Assembly: GCA_041666525.1 (NCBI GenBank) | Contig: JBAYGT010000002.1 | Location: 124,001-188,000, forward strand | Reading direction: 5' to 3' | DNA: 64,000 nucleotides | Origin: JBAXTZ01 sp041666525 | Lineage (GTDB): Bacteria; Bacillota; Negativicutes; JBAXTZ01 | In this document: positions 26,714-35,104 of the stretch, in pieces | Layout: every line of letters begins with the position of its first letter | Numbering within the stretch: position 1 is the stretch's first letter | Translations under genes and position numbers: made by a program | Notes under the pieces: generated by a model | Databases searched by the model: none | The model's input: only the letters and a program-made list of their open reading frames with translations | What the model was told of the DNA's origin: nothing

Positions 26714-27814
26714 GTGGATATTAGATTACATAAATTGGCACATTTGGTTGTAAATTATTCGGCAAAGGTACAACCAGGTGAGTTTGTACTGATACAGGCT
26801 GATGCGGTCGCTGCGAAATGGGTTGAGGCTGTTGCCGAAGAAGTGCTTAAAGCCGGCGGTCACTTTGAGACACTGATCGGCATTTCCGATGTATCAGATA
26901 AATTTGTACGTTATGCCAGTGAACCGCAGCTTAAGCATGAGCGAGAGATCCAGAAGTTTGCTATTGAACGCGCCGATGTCTGGTTGACTGCCTGGGCAAA
27001 TAATAATACACGTGCTAATACCAATACAGCGCCCGAACGGTTAAAGATGATGTCTGAGGGCGCGCGTAGCTGGCGGGAAATTTACATGAACCGGATGGCC
27101 GACGGCAGCCTGCGCTGGTGCGGCACCCAGTTTCCCACACACTCTGATGCCCAGGAAGCTGAGATGAGTTTTTCTGAATACGAAGAATTTGTTTACGGTG
27201 CCGGACATTTGGACGAAGCCAATCCTGCTGCCCATTGGGAAATGGTCGACAATGATCAAAAACGTATATGCGCAATCCTAAATCAAAAGTCTATTGTTCG
27301 TTTTGTATCTAAAGACACTGATATTTCTGCTGATGTAAGCGGGCAAAAATGGGTGAGTTGCGCCGGACAAGTTAATTTTCCAGACGGCGAAGTGTTTACC
27401 GCGCCCAAGCCGGATGGCGTAAACGGCCACATTCGCTTTAGTTTTCCGGGAATTTATATGGGAAAAGCGATTGAAAATATTTTTCTCCGTGTTGAAAACG
27501 GCAGAGTGGTTGAGGCGACTGCGGATAAAGGCGAAGAATTGTTGAATACGTTGCTGGATATTGATGATGGTGCCCGTTTTTTTGGCGAAGTCGCAATCGG
27601 TACTAACTTCGGTATTCAGCGGTTTACCCGTAATATGTTATTTGACGAAAAAATCGGCGGTACGATCCATTTTGCGCTCGGTAACGGTTATGGTGAGTGC
27701 GGTCAATGTAACCAATCGCTCATCCACTGGGATATGCTCTGTGATATGCGCAGCGGTGGTGAAATATATGCAGACGACGAACTAATATACAAAGACGGGA
27801 GGTTTCTTGTATGA
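26714..27814 (+). CDS. Aminopeptidase, M29 (thermophilic) family
   Basis: A 366-residue M29 metallo-aminopeptidase: LVVNYSAKVQPGEFVLIQAD near the start, VSGQKWVSCAGQVNFPDGEVFTAP, and the metal-ligand region GGTIHFALGNGYGECG with IHWDML near the C-terminus. It removes N-terminal residues from peptides. The start is GTG 26714 behind GAGGGA. ftsY overlaps the stop as ATGA. Confidence 0.88.
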   Translation: MDIRLHKLAHLVVNYSAKVQPGEFVLIQADAVAAKWVEAVAEEVLKAGGHFETLIGISDVSDKFVRYASEPQLKHEREIQKFAIERADVWLTAWANNNTRANTNTAPERLKMMSEGARSWREIYMNRMADGSLRWCGTQFPTHSDAQEAEMSFSEYEEFVYGAGHLDEANPAAHWEMVDNDQKRICAILNQKSIVRFVSKDTDISADVSGQKWVSCAGQVNFPDGEVFTAPKPDGVNGHIRFSFPGIYMGKAIENIFLRVENGRVVEATADKGEELLNTLLDIDDGARFFGEVAIGTNFGIQRFTRNMLFDEKIGGTIHFALGNGYGECGQCNQSLIHWDMLCDMRSGGEIYADDELIYKDGRFLV

Positions 27815-28722
27815 GTTTTTACGATAAACTAAAAGACGGTTTGAGTAAGACCCGCGATTCACTCTCGATTAAGCTTGATAATCTTGTTCTTGGTTCAGTG
27901 GCGTTAGATGATGATTTTGTGGATGAGATTGAAATGATTTTGTTGACGGCCGATGTCGGCACCCGCACGGTTCACCAGATTATGACTGAATTGCGCTTGA
28001 AAATAAAAAATCGCGAAATAACTATCGTTGAAATGGTTAAACCTTATTTAGAGAAAATTGTATATGATATTTTGGCTGAACAAAATAGTTCAACTGAACT
28101 AACCGGTAAGCCCCATGTTATATTTTTAATCGGTGTAAACGGTGCCGGTAAAACCACAACGATTGGCAAACTTGCCAACTTTTACCGCGAGCAGGGAAAG
28201 AAAGTGTTGCTTGGCGCGGCGGATACCTTCCGCGCTGCGGCAATTGAACAACTCGAAGAATGGGCGAAACGTGCCAAAGTTGATGTCATCAAACAAAAAG
28301 AAGGCTCCGATCCGGCAGCAGTAGCTTTTGACACCGTAAAGGCCGGTATCGCACGTGGCGCCGATGTTATTTTTATCGATACCGCCGGGCGGTTACAAAC
28401 AAAATCCAACCTTATGGAAGAACTAAAAAAGATCCGCAGAGTAGTTGCCCGCGAGTTGCCGGGCGCACCGCATGAAACACTGATGGTGTTAGACGGTACC
28501 ACTGGTCAGAACGCTATCAGTCAGGCGAAGTTGTTTTCTGAGGCTGCGCTTGTTACCGGATTGGTGTTGACTAAAATTGACGGCACCGCCAAAGGAGGCG
28601 CAGTACTCGCCGTGAAAAACGAGCTTGGCATTCCGGTGAAATGGGTAGGCGTTGGTGAAGGCATCGATGATCTGCGACCGTTCGTGCCCGAAGAATATGC
28701 ACGGGCGTTGTTCGAAAAATAG
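27811..28722 (+). CDS. ftsY: Signal recognition particle receptor FtsY
   Basis: A 303-residue SRP receptor GTPase with only the NG domains and no long acidic A domain. G1 is GVNGAGKTTTIGKLA (about residue 110), followed by DTFRAAAIEQL, DTAGRLQTKSNLM and TKIDGTAKGGAVL. It docks ribosome-SRP complexes at the membrane. ATG 27811 follows GGGAGG and overlaps the aminopeptidase stop. Confidence 0.95.
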   Translation: MSFYDKLKDGLSKTRDSLSIKLDNLVLGSVALDDDFVDEIEMILLTADVGTRTVHQIMTELRLKIKNREITIVEMVKPYLEKIVYDILAEQNSSTELTGKPHVIFLIGVNGAGKTTTIGKLANFYREQGKKVLLGAADTFRAAAIEQLEEWAKRAKVDVIKQKEGSDPAAVAFDTVKAGIARGADVIFIDTAGRLQTKSNLMEELKKIRRVVARELPGAPHETLMVLDGTTGQNAISQAKLFSEAALVTGLVLTKIDGTAKGGAVLAVKNELGIPVKWVGVGEGIDDLRPFVPEEYARALFEK

Positions 28723-28732
28723 TAAGTTTATC

Positions 28733-28771
28733 AAACGCTGTCAAGCTGTTATACTTGACAGCGTTTTTTTT
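28733..28771 (+). terminator. Terminator of ftsY (3' arm overlaps the ylxM promoter)
   Basis: AAACGCTGTCAAG (28733-28745) pairs perfectly with CTTGACAGCGTTT (28754-28766) around CTGTTATA, followed by a T run. The 3' arm contains TTGACA, the -35 box of the next promoter. Confidence 0.92.
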
Positions 28772-28783
28772 ATCGTATATAAT
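28755..28783 (+). promoter_or_regulatory. Consensus sigma-A promoter for ylxM-ffh
   Basis: TTGACA (28755-28760), 17 bases, TATAAT (28778-28783): a perfect promoter whose -35 lies inside the ftsY terminator stem. The predicted start is near G28790, only three bases before ATG 28793. Confidence 0.85.
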
Positions 28784-28792
28784 ATGTCCGTT

Positions 28793-29110
28793 ATGTTAGA
28801 AAAAAAATTGACTTACATTGAATTATTCGACGAGTATCGGTTGTTATTAACCGATAAGCAACAACAAATATTCACGTTGCATTTTCTTGAGGACTTGTCG
28901 TTTACTGAAATTGCAACTGATCTGGCAATATCCAAGCAAGCAGTTAATGATGCCTTGAAAAAATCTTGCGAACAGCTGGAACAACTCGAACAAAAACTCC
29001 AGTTGGCCACAAAACAAAAAAAACGTGGCACTTTAATTAACCGATTGCTTGAATTTTCAGTTTCGGATGATATTCGTCAAACTGTAATCGAATTACAGGA
29101 GATTTCATAA
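28793..29110 (+). CDS. ylxM: YlxM family DNA-binding protein
   Basis: A protein of about 105 residues with a sigma-70 region 4-like helix-turn-helix: LTDKQQQIFTLHFLEDLSFTEIA followed by ISKQAVNDALKKS. YlxM always stands before ffh in Firmicutes and is thought to modulate SRP; in some species it is a DNA- or RNA-binding regulator. No ribosome site is seen before ATG 28793 or ATG 28784. Given the promoter position, the message may be almost leaderless. Confidence 0.9.
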   Translation: MLEKKLTYIELFDEYRLLLTDKQQQIFTLHFLEDLSFTEIATDLAISKQAVNDALKKSCEQLEQLEQKLQLATKQKKRGTLINRLLEFSVSDDIRQTVIELQEIS

Positions 29111-29134
29111 TTCAAATTTTCCTACGAGGTAAAT

Positions 29135-30487
29135 ATGTTTCAAAGTTTATCAGAAAAACTCGAATTAACGTTTAAAAAACTCCGCGGCCGCGGCAAAATC
29201 ACTGAGACCGATGTCAGCGAAGCAATGCGTGATGTCCGGATGGCATTGCTCGAGGCGGACGTTAATTTCAAGGTTGTCAAGGAGTTCGTCGCCAAAATAA
29301 AAGAACGGGCTATTGGCCAGGAAGTTCTGTCCAGCCTGACGCCGGTACAGCATATCATTAAGATTGTTAATGATGAGCTAACCGAACTTATGGGAGTGGC
29401 ACAAAGCCGGATCACGATGGCATCCAAGCCACCGACTGTTATTATGATGGTTGGCTTGCAGGGCAGCGGCAAGACTACAACTTGCGCAAAATTGGCAAGT
29501 GTTCTCACCAAACAAGGTAAAAAACCGATGTTGGTTGCCGCAGATATCTATCGTCCGGCAGCAATTAAGCAATTGCAGGTTGTCGGCGAACAGGTCGGTG
29601 TACCGGTATTTGAAATGGGCGACAATGCCAATCCGGTAACGATAGTTTCCGGTGCGTTAAAATATGCCTATCAGCATGCCTGCGATGTGATGATCATTGA
29701 TACAGCCGGACGACTGCACATTGACGAATCACTGATGCAGGAATTGAGCAACCTTAAACAGGTTACCAAGCCGCACGAGATTCTGTTAGTTGTTGATGCG
29801 ATGACCGGACAAGATGCCGTTAATGTCGCAGAAACTTTCAACAGTCGTTTGGGAATAGACGGCGTAATTCTTACCAAGCTAGACGGTGATGCCCGCGGTG
29901 GCGCGGCGTTGTCGATCAAGGCGATTACCGGAAAACCGATTAAGTATATTGGTATCGGTGAAAAACTTGACGGCATTGAACCGTTTTATCCCGACCGTAT
30001 GGCACAGCGGATTCTCGGAATGGGCGATATGCTGTCGCTTATCGAAAAAGCTGAATCGGTGTTTGATGAGAAAAAATCGGCGGAATTAGAAAAAAAATTA
30101 CGCAAACAAGAATTCACTCTCGATGATTTTCTCGATCAACTCCAACAGATTAAGAAAATGGGTTCATTGTCGCAAATCATGGGCATGATTCCCGGTATGG
30201 GCAAGCAAATGGCGCAACTCAAGGATGCCCAGATTGACAAAAAACAAATGAGCCGGGTCGAAGCGATTATCTATTCAATGACGCCCAAAGAGCGAGCTAA
30301 ACCGGAAATACTTAACGCAAGGCGCAAGCAACGCGTAGCTAAGGGGAGCGGCTCTCAGGTGCAGGACGTCAACCGGCTGCTGAAGCAATTTGATGACGCG
30401 CGTAAAATGATGAAGACCGTTATGAAAATGTCCGGTAAAAAGGGCGGCGGTGGCATGGCCGGACTTGGTAATATGTTCGGCAGATAA
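29135..30487 (+). CDS. ffh: Signal recognition particle protein Ffh
   Basis: A 450-residue SRP54 GTPase. The NG domain has GLQGSGKTTTCAKLA (about residue 106), DIYRPAAIKQL, DTAGRLHID and TKLDGDARGGAAL. The methionine-rich M domain (from about 300) has MGMIPGMGKQ and the RNA-binding segment SRVEAIIYSMTPKER ... GSGSQVQDVNRLLKQF, then a glycine-rich tail. It binds signal sequences and the SRP RNA encoded at 6.4 kb. Confidence 0.96.
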   Translation: MFQSLSEKLELTFKKLRGRGKITETDVSEAMRDVRMALLEADVNFKVVKEFVAKIKERAIGQEVLSSLTPVQHIIKIVNDELTELMGVAQSRITMASKPPTVIMMVGLQGSGKTTTCAKLASVLTKQGKKPMLVAADIYRPAAIKQLQVVGEQVGVPVFEMGDNANPVTIVSGALKYAYQHACDVMIIDTAGRLHIDESLMQELSNLKQVTKPHEILLVVDAMTGQDAVNVAETFNSRLGIDGVILTKLDGDARGGAALSIKAITGKPIKYIGIGEKLDGIEPFYPDRMAQRILGMGDMLSLIEKAESVFDEKKSAELEKKLRKQEFTLDDFLDQLQQIKKMGSLSQIMGMIPGMGKQMAQLKDAQIDKKQMSRVEAIIYSMTPKERAKPEILNARRKQRVAKGSGSQVQDVNRLLKQFDDARKMMKTVMKMSGKKGGGGMAGLGNMFGR

Positions 30488-30545
30488 ACAGAGTAATATG
30501 CAAAAGCATTTACATAAAAATTAATTAAAATTAAGGAGACTTATC

Positions 30546-30809
30546 ATGGCAGTAAAAATTCGTTTAAATCGTCAAGGTTCCAAAAAAAATCCGTTCTATC
30601 GGGTAGTTGTTGCTGATTCCCGCGCGCCGCGTGATGGCCGCTTTATTGAAATTATCGGTACTTATGACGCAACAAAACAACCGGCGGCAGTGAAAATCGA
30701 TGAAGAAAAAGCAATGGCATGGTTGCTAAAAGGCGCACAACCGACCGATACGGTAAAAAGCTTGTTTAAGCAAGCCGGTATCAATAAAAAGTTTAGTGAG
30801 CAGAAATAA
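30546..30809 (+). CDS. rpsP: 30S ribosomal protein S16
   Basis: An 87-residue S16: AVKIRLNRQGSKKNPFYRVV, then DSRAPRDGRFIEIIGTYD. ATG 30546 follows AAGGAG. It begins the rpsP-khpA-ylqD-rimM-trmD set. Confidence 0.97.
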   Translation: MAVKIRLNRQGSKKNPFYRVVVADSRAPRDGRFIEIIGTYDATKQPAAVKIDEEKAMAWLLKGAQPTDTVKSLFKQAGINKKFSEQK

Positions 30810-30822
30810 TTTGTGAGGCATT

Positions 30823-31053
30823 ATGAAAGATGTAGTTGAATATATCGTAAAATCGTTGGTTAATCATCCTGAGCAAGTTGTCATAACCGAAAAAGTTTCT
30901 GACGGAATGACAGTTTATGAAGTGAAAGTCAATGAAGCTGACACTGGCCGGGTAATTGGCAAGCATGGTCGGATCGCCAAAGCGGTGCGCGCTGTGGTAA
31001 AAGCTGCTGCTGCGGTTAACGGTGACGAAAAAGTTACAGTTGATATTATTTAA
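30823..31053 (+). CDS. khpA: KH-domain RNA-binding protein KhpA (YlqC)
   Basis: A 76-residue KH protein with the GxxG loop in VIGKHGRIAKAVRAVV (about residues 46-61). It forms RNA-binding complexes with KhpB in Firmicutes and is linked to cell elongation. It follows rpsP by 13 bases. Confidence 0.93.
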   Translation: MKDVVEYIVKSLVNHPEQVVITEKVSDGMTVYEVKVNEADTGRVIGKHGRIAKAVRAVVKAAAAVNGDEKVTVDII

Positions 31054-31072
31054 AGTTAGAGGAAATAAGTAA

Positions 31073-31486
31073 ATGCAAAAAATAACGATAAAAGTGCCTA
31101 TTACCGTGAATGCTGTAGTAACTGACAGCCTGAAAGCCCAGTTGGCTGCTGAACTCCAAGAAACTATAAAGAAAACCGATATGGAATTACAACAATTAGA
31201 GTTTCACGGCAAGCGGATTATGGCGGAGCAATTAAAAGTTGATCCCAGCGGAATGACTGCGTTGCGTCAGCAAATTGATGCTGAAAAAAAACAACGCCTG
31301 GATCTCAAAACTCACTTGCTCGAACGCGTCAAAGAAACTGCGATGCTCGAAATTGGTGCGGTAGTTCAACAAGGAAGCATGGAGCGGATGGTAGAGATTG
31401 GCGTGGGCGATGATTTGAGCGCGATCATGGGGCAGTCGGTGTTGGTTGAAGACGGAAAAATTGTCGAAATCAAAACGGTTGAATAA
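31073..31486 (+). CDS. ylqD: YlqD family protein
   Basis: A 137-residue protein with a long coiled-coil-like middle (about residues 20-95) and a beta-rich end (EIGAVVQQGSMERMVEIGVGDDL). This is the conserved Firmicutes YlqD family, always between khpA and rimM. The molecular function is unknown. The position suggests a role in ribosome or RNA metabolism; that is inference. Confidence 0.85.
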   Translation: MQKITIKVPITVNAVVTDSLKAQLAAELQETIKKTDMELQQLEFHGKRIMAEQLKVDPSGMTALRQQIDAEKKQRLDLKTHLLERVKETAMLEIGAVVQQGSMERMVEIGVGDDLSAIMGQSVLVEDGKIVEIKTVE

Positions 31487-31491
31487 CAATA

Positions 31492-31983
31492 ATGGCTAAT
31501 AACCTATTGATTAAAATCGGGATAATAACCTCGGCACACGGTATTACCGGGGATGTGAATGTTAAAGCGCTGACGGATTTTCCGCAGCGCTTTAAACAAA
31601 CAAAAACCGTTCTAATTGATGATAATGAATATAACATAGTCAGCGCGGCCGTAACTAGCGAGCGCGTTATTTTGCGTTTTGCAGAAGTATCTGACCGAAA
31701 CTCGGCCGAAAAACTACGCGGAAAATATTTATGCGTCACCGAGAGTGCCACAGTCCGGTTGCCAAAAGGCAATTATTATATCTACGATATCGTTGATTGC
31801 GAAGTTTATGAAGACGGTGTGTTACTAGGAATTGTTAAAGATGTTCTAAGCACCGGCAGCAATGATGTTTACGTTGTCGAATCCCAGACTGGCCAATTGC
31901 TCATTCCAGCGTTAAAACAAGTAGTAAAAGTGATTGATATTGCGAACAAGCGTCTTGACGTGAAACGGTTGTCGGAGTTATAG
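31492..31983 (+). CDS. rimM: Ribosome maturation factor RimM
   Basis: A 163-residue protein with the N-terminal RimM domain (IGIITSAHGITGDVNVKALTDF) and a PRC-barrel C-terminus (YYIYDIVDCEVYEDGVLLGIVKDVL). It assists 30S head assembly around S19. The conventional partner trmD starts one base after its stop codon. Confidence 0.93.
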   Translation: MANNLLIKIGIITSAHGITGDVNVKALTDFPQRFKQTKTVLIDDNEYNIVSAAVTSERVILRFAEVSDRNSAEKLRGKYLCVTESATVRLPKGNYYIYDIVDCEVYEDGVLLGIVKDVLSTGSNDVYVVESQTGQLLIPALKQVVKVIDIANKRLDVKRLSEL

Positions 31984-31984
31984 C

Positions 31985-32686
31985 ATGAAGATATTTATTC
32001 TGTCGCTATTTCCGGAAATGTTTGCCGGGCCGTTTTCCCACAGTATCATAAAACGTGCAGTTGATGCGAAATTTTTGGATATAGAAATAATCAACCCCCG
32101 TGATTTTGCCTTTAATAAACATGACTCAGTAGATGATTCTCCGTTTGGCGGCGGCGCAGGCATGATTATGCGCCCGGAACCGGTTTTTCGCGCTGTCGAG
32201 CATATCAAAAACAAATTCCATTCAGAAAATTGCCGGACGATTTTGCTTAGTCCGGTTGGCAGGCAGTTCAATCAAGCCATCGCGCGTGAATTGAGCGGCT
32301 GCGATCAGTTGATTTTCATCTGTGGTCATTACGAAGGAATTGATGACCGTGTCCGAGCAGCATTAATTGACGATTCCATATCGATTGGCGATTATGTGTT
32401 AACTGGTGGCGAATTGCCGGCAATGGTCGTTGTTGATGCTGTTGCGCGTCTGGTTGACGGTGTATTAGGTTGTTCGTCAAGCAGCGAGGATGAATCGTTC
32501 TCGGCGGCATTGCTTGAGTATCCGCAGTACACTCGTCCGCGCGAGTATCGAGACCAATCCGCGCCGCAAGTATTATTGAACGGTAATCATGCCGAAATCA
32601 GTCGCTGGCGCAAACAACAAGCAATTGAGGTAACTAAAAAACATCGTCCTGATTTGTTAACTCAATCGGAAGACAACGATAACTAA
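31985..32686 (+). CDS. trmD: tRNA (guanine-N1-)-methyltransferase TrmD
   Basis: A 233-residue SPOUT methyltransferase. FGGGAGMIMRPEP, the knot segment CGHYEGIDDRVR and SIGDYVLTGGELPAMV are diagnostic. It makes m1G37 in tRNA to keep the reading frame. The usual downstream gene rplS is not here; a second SPOUT-type methyltransferase follows. Confidence 0.96.
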   Translation: MKIFILSLFPEMFAGPFSHSIIKRAVDAKFLDIEIINPRDFAFNKHDSVDDSPFGGGAGMIMRPEPVFRAVEHIKNKFHSENCRTILLSPVGRQFNQAIARELSGCDQLIFICGHYEGIDDRVRAALIDDSISIGDYVLTGGELPAMVVVDAVARLVDGVLGCSSSSEDESFSAALLEYPQYTRPREYRDQSAPQVLLNGNHAEISRWRKQQAIEVTKKHRPDLLTQSEDNDN

Positions 32687-32698
32687 AACTGAGGTAGT

Positions 32699-33256
32699 AT
32701 GTCAGCAGTATATATCGGTCTTGTTCATTTTCCAATTTATAATAAAAATTATGAAGTAATCTCTACCGCGATAACTAATCTGGACATTCATGATATTTCC
32801 CGCACTGCCACAACTTATGGAGTGAAAAAATATTTTATTATTCATCCGCTACGGCAACAACAGGATTTAGCAGTACAGATTCTTGATTACTGGCGTGATG
32901 GATTTGGTGGCGCGTACAATCCGGATCGCAAGCAAGCGCTTGACCGCACAATGGTTATCGCTTCTATAGAAGCTGCAATTTTTGAAATAACCGCCATTGA
33001 AGCAACCGCGCCGATTGTCGTAACAACCGATGCTCGTGAATATTCGAACACTGTTAGTTATCAGGAGCTGCGTTCAAAAATTGAAACTGATGCTCAGCCA
33101 GTTCTGGTATTGTTCGGCACTGGTAATGGCATCGAGAAGTCGGTAATGGCAAACTTTGATTTTATTCTTGAACCGATTCGAAGTCGTAATGATTACAATC
33201 ATCTCTGCGTTCGTTCGGCGGCAGCAATAATTTTAGATCGTTTACTTGGAGTATAG
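32699..33256 (+). CDS. SAM-dependent RNA methyltransferase, PF09936 (TM1570-like) family
   Basis: A 185-residue protein beginning AVYIGLVHFPIYNK and carrying ISRTATTYGVKKYFIIHPL, LVLFGTGNGIEKSVM and YNHLCVRSAAAIILDRLLG, the pattern of the trefoil-knot family found next to trmD in Thermotoga and some Firmicutes. It probably methylates RNA; the target is not known to me. ATG 32699 follows GAGGTAGT. Confidence 0.82.
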   Translation: MSAVYIGLVHFPIYNKNYEVISTAITNLDIHDISRTATTYGVKKYFIIHPLRQQQDLAVQILDYWRDGFGGAYNPDRKQALDRTMVIASIEAAIFEITAIEATAPIVVTTDAREYSNTVSYQELRSKIETDAQPVLVLFGTGNGIEKSVMANFDFILEPIRSRNDYNHLCVRSAAAIILDRLLGV

Positions 33257-33261
33257 ATGTT

Positions 33262-33825
33262 ATGAAAATTGGTATTATCAGCGATACACACGGAATGTAT
33301 GACAGTTGGCGTGTAGTTTACGAAAAATATTTTTTCGATTGCGATTTTATTTTGCATGCCGGTGATATTTTGTATCATGGTCCGCGCAATCCGATATTGG
33401 CAGAATACAATCCGGCAAAACTTGCGGATGATTTAAACAATATACCGAACACGATACTGTTCGCGCACGGAAATTGTGATTCTGAAGTAGACAACATGAT
33501 ATTGCAGCATCCGATTCAAACGCCTTACGTCCTTGCGTATCTCAATAACATGCGAATTGTGCTGTCACACGGGCATTATTTTGATGATGCTGAATATATT
33601 CAGAAAGTCGCTAAACAGTTTAAGGCAGATGTAATGATTTACGGGCACATCCATCTCCCGGTGTTGGAGAAAGTTGATAATATTATCTATCTCAATCCTG
33701 GTTCGCCGTCACTATCAAAACTGGAAAACAAGCGCGGAACAGCGGCAATATGGCAAGATGATGTAATCAAAATAATCTACTGTGACAATGGTCAAACAAT
33801 AAAACAGGTGAATCTGCATGAATGA
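33262..33825 (+). CDS. YfcE-type metallophosphodiesterase
   Basis: A 187-residue calcineurin-like phosphodiesterase. The metal ligands are SDTHG, HAGDILYHG, HGNCD, LSHGHYF and YGHIHLP, all in order. It acts on phosphodiesters of unknown natural identity. Hsp33 overlaps its end by 8 bases. Confidence 0.9.
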   Translation: MKIGIISDTHGMYDSWRVVYEKYFFDCDFILHAGDILYHGPRNPILAEYNPAKLADDLNNIPNTILFAHGNCDSEVDNMILQHPIQTPYVLAYLNNMRIVLSHGHYFDDAEYIQKVAKQFKADVMIYGHIHLPVLEKVDNIIYLNPGSPSLSKLENKRGTAAIWQDDVIKIIYCDNGQTIKQVNLHE

Positions 33826-34690
33826 TTATATTCTCCGGGTGAGTTGTGACGGGTTAGTGGTTTTTGCCGGTAGTTTGCCCAAAGTTTGTAATGAAGCAAG
33901 TTACAGACACAGTTGCTCGCCAACCGCTGCAGCAGCCTTGGGACGCACGATGATTGCTACTGCCTTATATGCGGAAACGATGAAAAACGACGAGAACATT
34001 TCTGTACGCATTTCTGGCGACGGTCCGCTTGGCAATATTATTGCAACCGCAGATGCTGACGGCAATATTCGTGGTTACGCACAACATGCCGATATGAATA
34101 TAGCGCCGCTAGCTCCGGGAAAACTTAATGTCGGCGGATTGGTGGGCAGTGGCGGAAATATTTATGTATCCCGTTATTCGCCATCAACCGGAAAGACCTT
34201 TACCGGTGCTGCCGAATTGGTCAATGGCGAAATCGGCGACGATTTCGCGAATTATTTGCACAAATCGGAACAAATTGCGTCAGCAGTCGGGCTGGGCGTG
34301 TGGATAAACCCGGACAATACTATCACTACTGCCGGTGGTTTTTTAGTAATGGCACTGCCGGGATGTTCTGAACATATACTGGAAATATTGGAATCAAACA
34401 TTGCTAAAATGTGTGGTGTGACAGATATATTGTTGTCGGCGAACAATTCAGTACAAGCTCTGATTAAAGCTTTGTTAATGGGAATTAATTACCATATTAC
34501 TGCGACCAAAAACGTTCATTTTAAATGTAACTGTGATGATCAACGAATTAAACTGGTTCTCAACAGTTTATCGACTGACGACTTGGAACACTTGTTGGCA
34601 ACAGATGATACCGAGATGATTTGTCATTTTTGTAACGAGAAATACATTGTAGCCCGCGAGGATATTATCAAAATCATTGCTTCGAAATAA
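33818..34690 (+). CDS. hslO: Redox-regulated chaperone Hsp33
   Basis: A 290-residue Hsp33. The N-terminal core contains VRISGDGPLGNIIATADADG and KPGKLNVGG-like sequence (SPSTGKTFTGAAELVNGEIGDDFA). The C-terminal zinc switch has CNC and CHFC (residues about 235 to 268). The holdase is activated when these cysteines oxidise, so it would guard an anaerobe against oxidants. A bidirectional terminator follows. Confidence 0.94.
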   Translation: MNDYILRVSCDGLVVFAGSLPKVCNEASYRHSCSPTAAAALGRTMIATALYAETMKNDENISVRISGDGPLGNIIATADADGNIRGYAQHADMNIAPLAPGKLNVGGLVGSGGNIYVSRYSPSTGKTFTGAAELVNGEIGDDFANYLHKSEQIASAVGLGVWINPDNTITTAGGFLVMALPGCSEHILEILESNIAKMCGVTDILLSANNSVQALIKALLMGINYHITATKNVHFKCNCDDQRIKLVLNSLSTDDLEHLLATDDTEMICHFCNEKYIVAREDIIKIIASK

Positions 34691-34700
34691 CACATAAAAA

Positions 34701-34751
34701 AAGAGTCACTTCAAGCTATTAACTAACTTGAGTGACTCTTTGATTTTTTGT
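34701..34751. terminator. Bidirectional terminator between hslO and rpmB
   Basis: AAGAGTCACTTCAAG (34701-34715) pairs with CTTGAGTGACTCTT (34727-34740) with one bulged T. Runs of A before and T after allow it to end the + strand hslO message and the - strand rpmB message. Confidence 0.85.
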
Positions 34752-34758
34752 TGCTATA

Positions 34759-34947
34759 TTATGCGCGTTCGATTTTACCGGAACGCAGGCAACGAGTGCA
34801 AGTGTTGAGACGAACTGTTTCGCCTTTTACGACAGCTCTTACTGTTTGAATATTCGGTTTCCATTTGCGACGAGTCTTTAAATGAGAGTGGCTGACGTTG
34901 TTACCACTCGCAGTAGTCTTTCCGCAGATTTCACAAATATTTGCCAT
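34759..34947 (-). CDS. rpmB: 50S ribosomal protein L28
   Basis: A 62-residue L28 with the zinc-type cysteines CEICGK and CTRCLRSGKI, and HSHLKTRRKWKPNIQTV. ATG 34947 follows AGGAGGT nine bases upstream; a longer frame begins further up but would abolish this site. It is the only - strand gene to the left of the strand switch at 50.7 kb, divergent from recG. Confidence 0.96.
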   Translation of the reverse strand: MANICEICGKTTASGNNVSHSHLKTRRKWKPNIQTVRAVVKGETVRLNTCTRCLRSGKIERA

Positions 34948-35104
34948 ATCTATCATACCTCCTGTCAGGTTATGTTCGTAAAACAGTAACATTTTAATAT
35001 AAAAGTGGTTTCTAAGCAAGCAAATAATGTATAATTGTGATAAAAACCTGGAATTTTTGCTCGTCAGAAAGTTAGAATTATTAAAATACTATGCAGGTAG
35101 GCAA

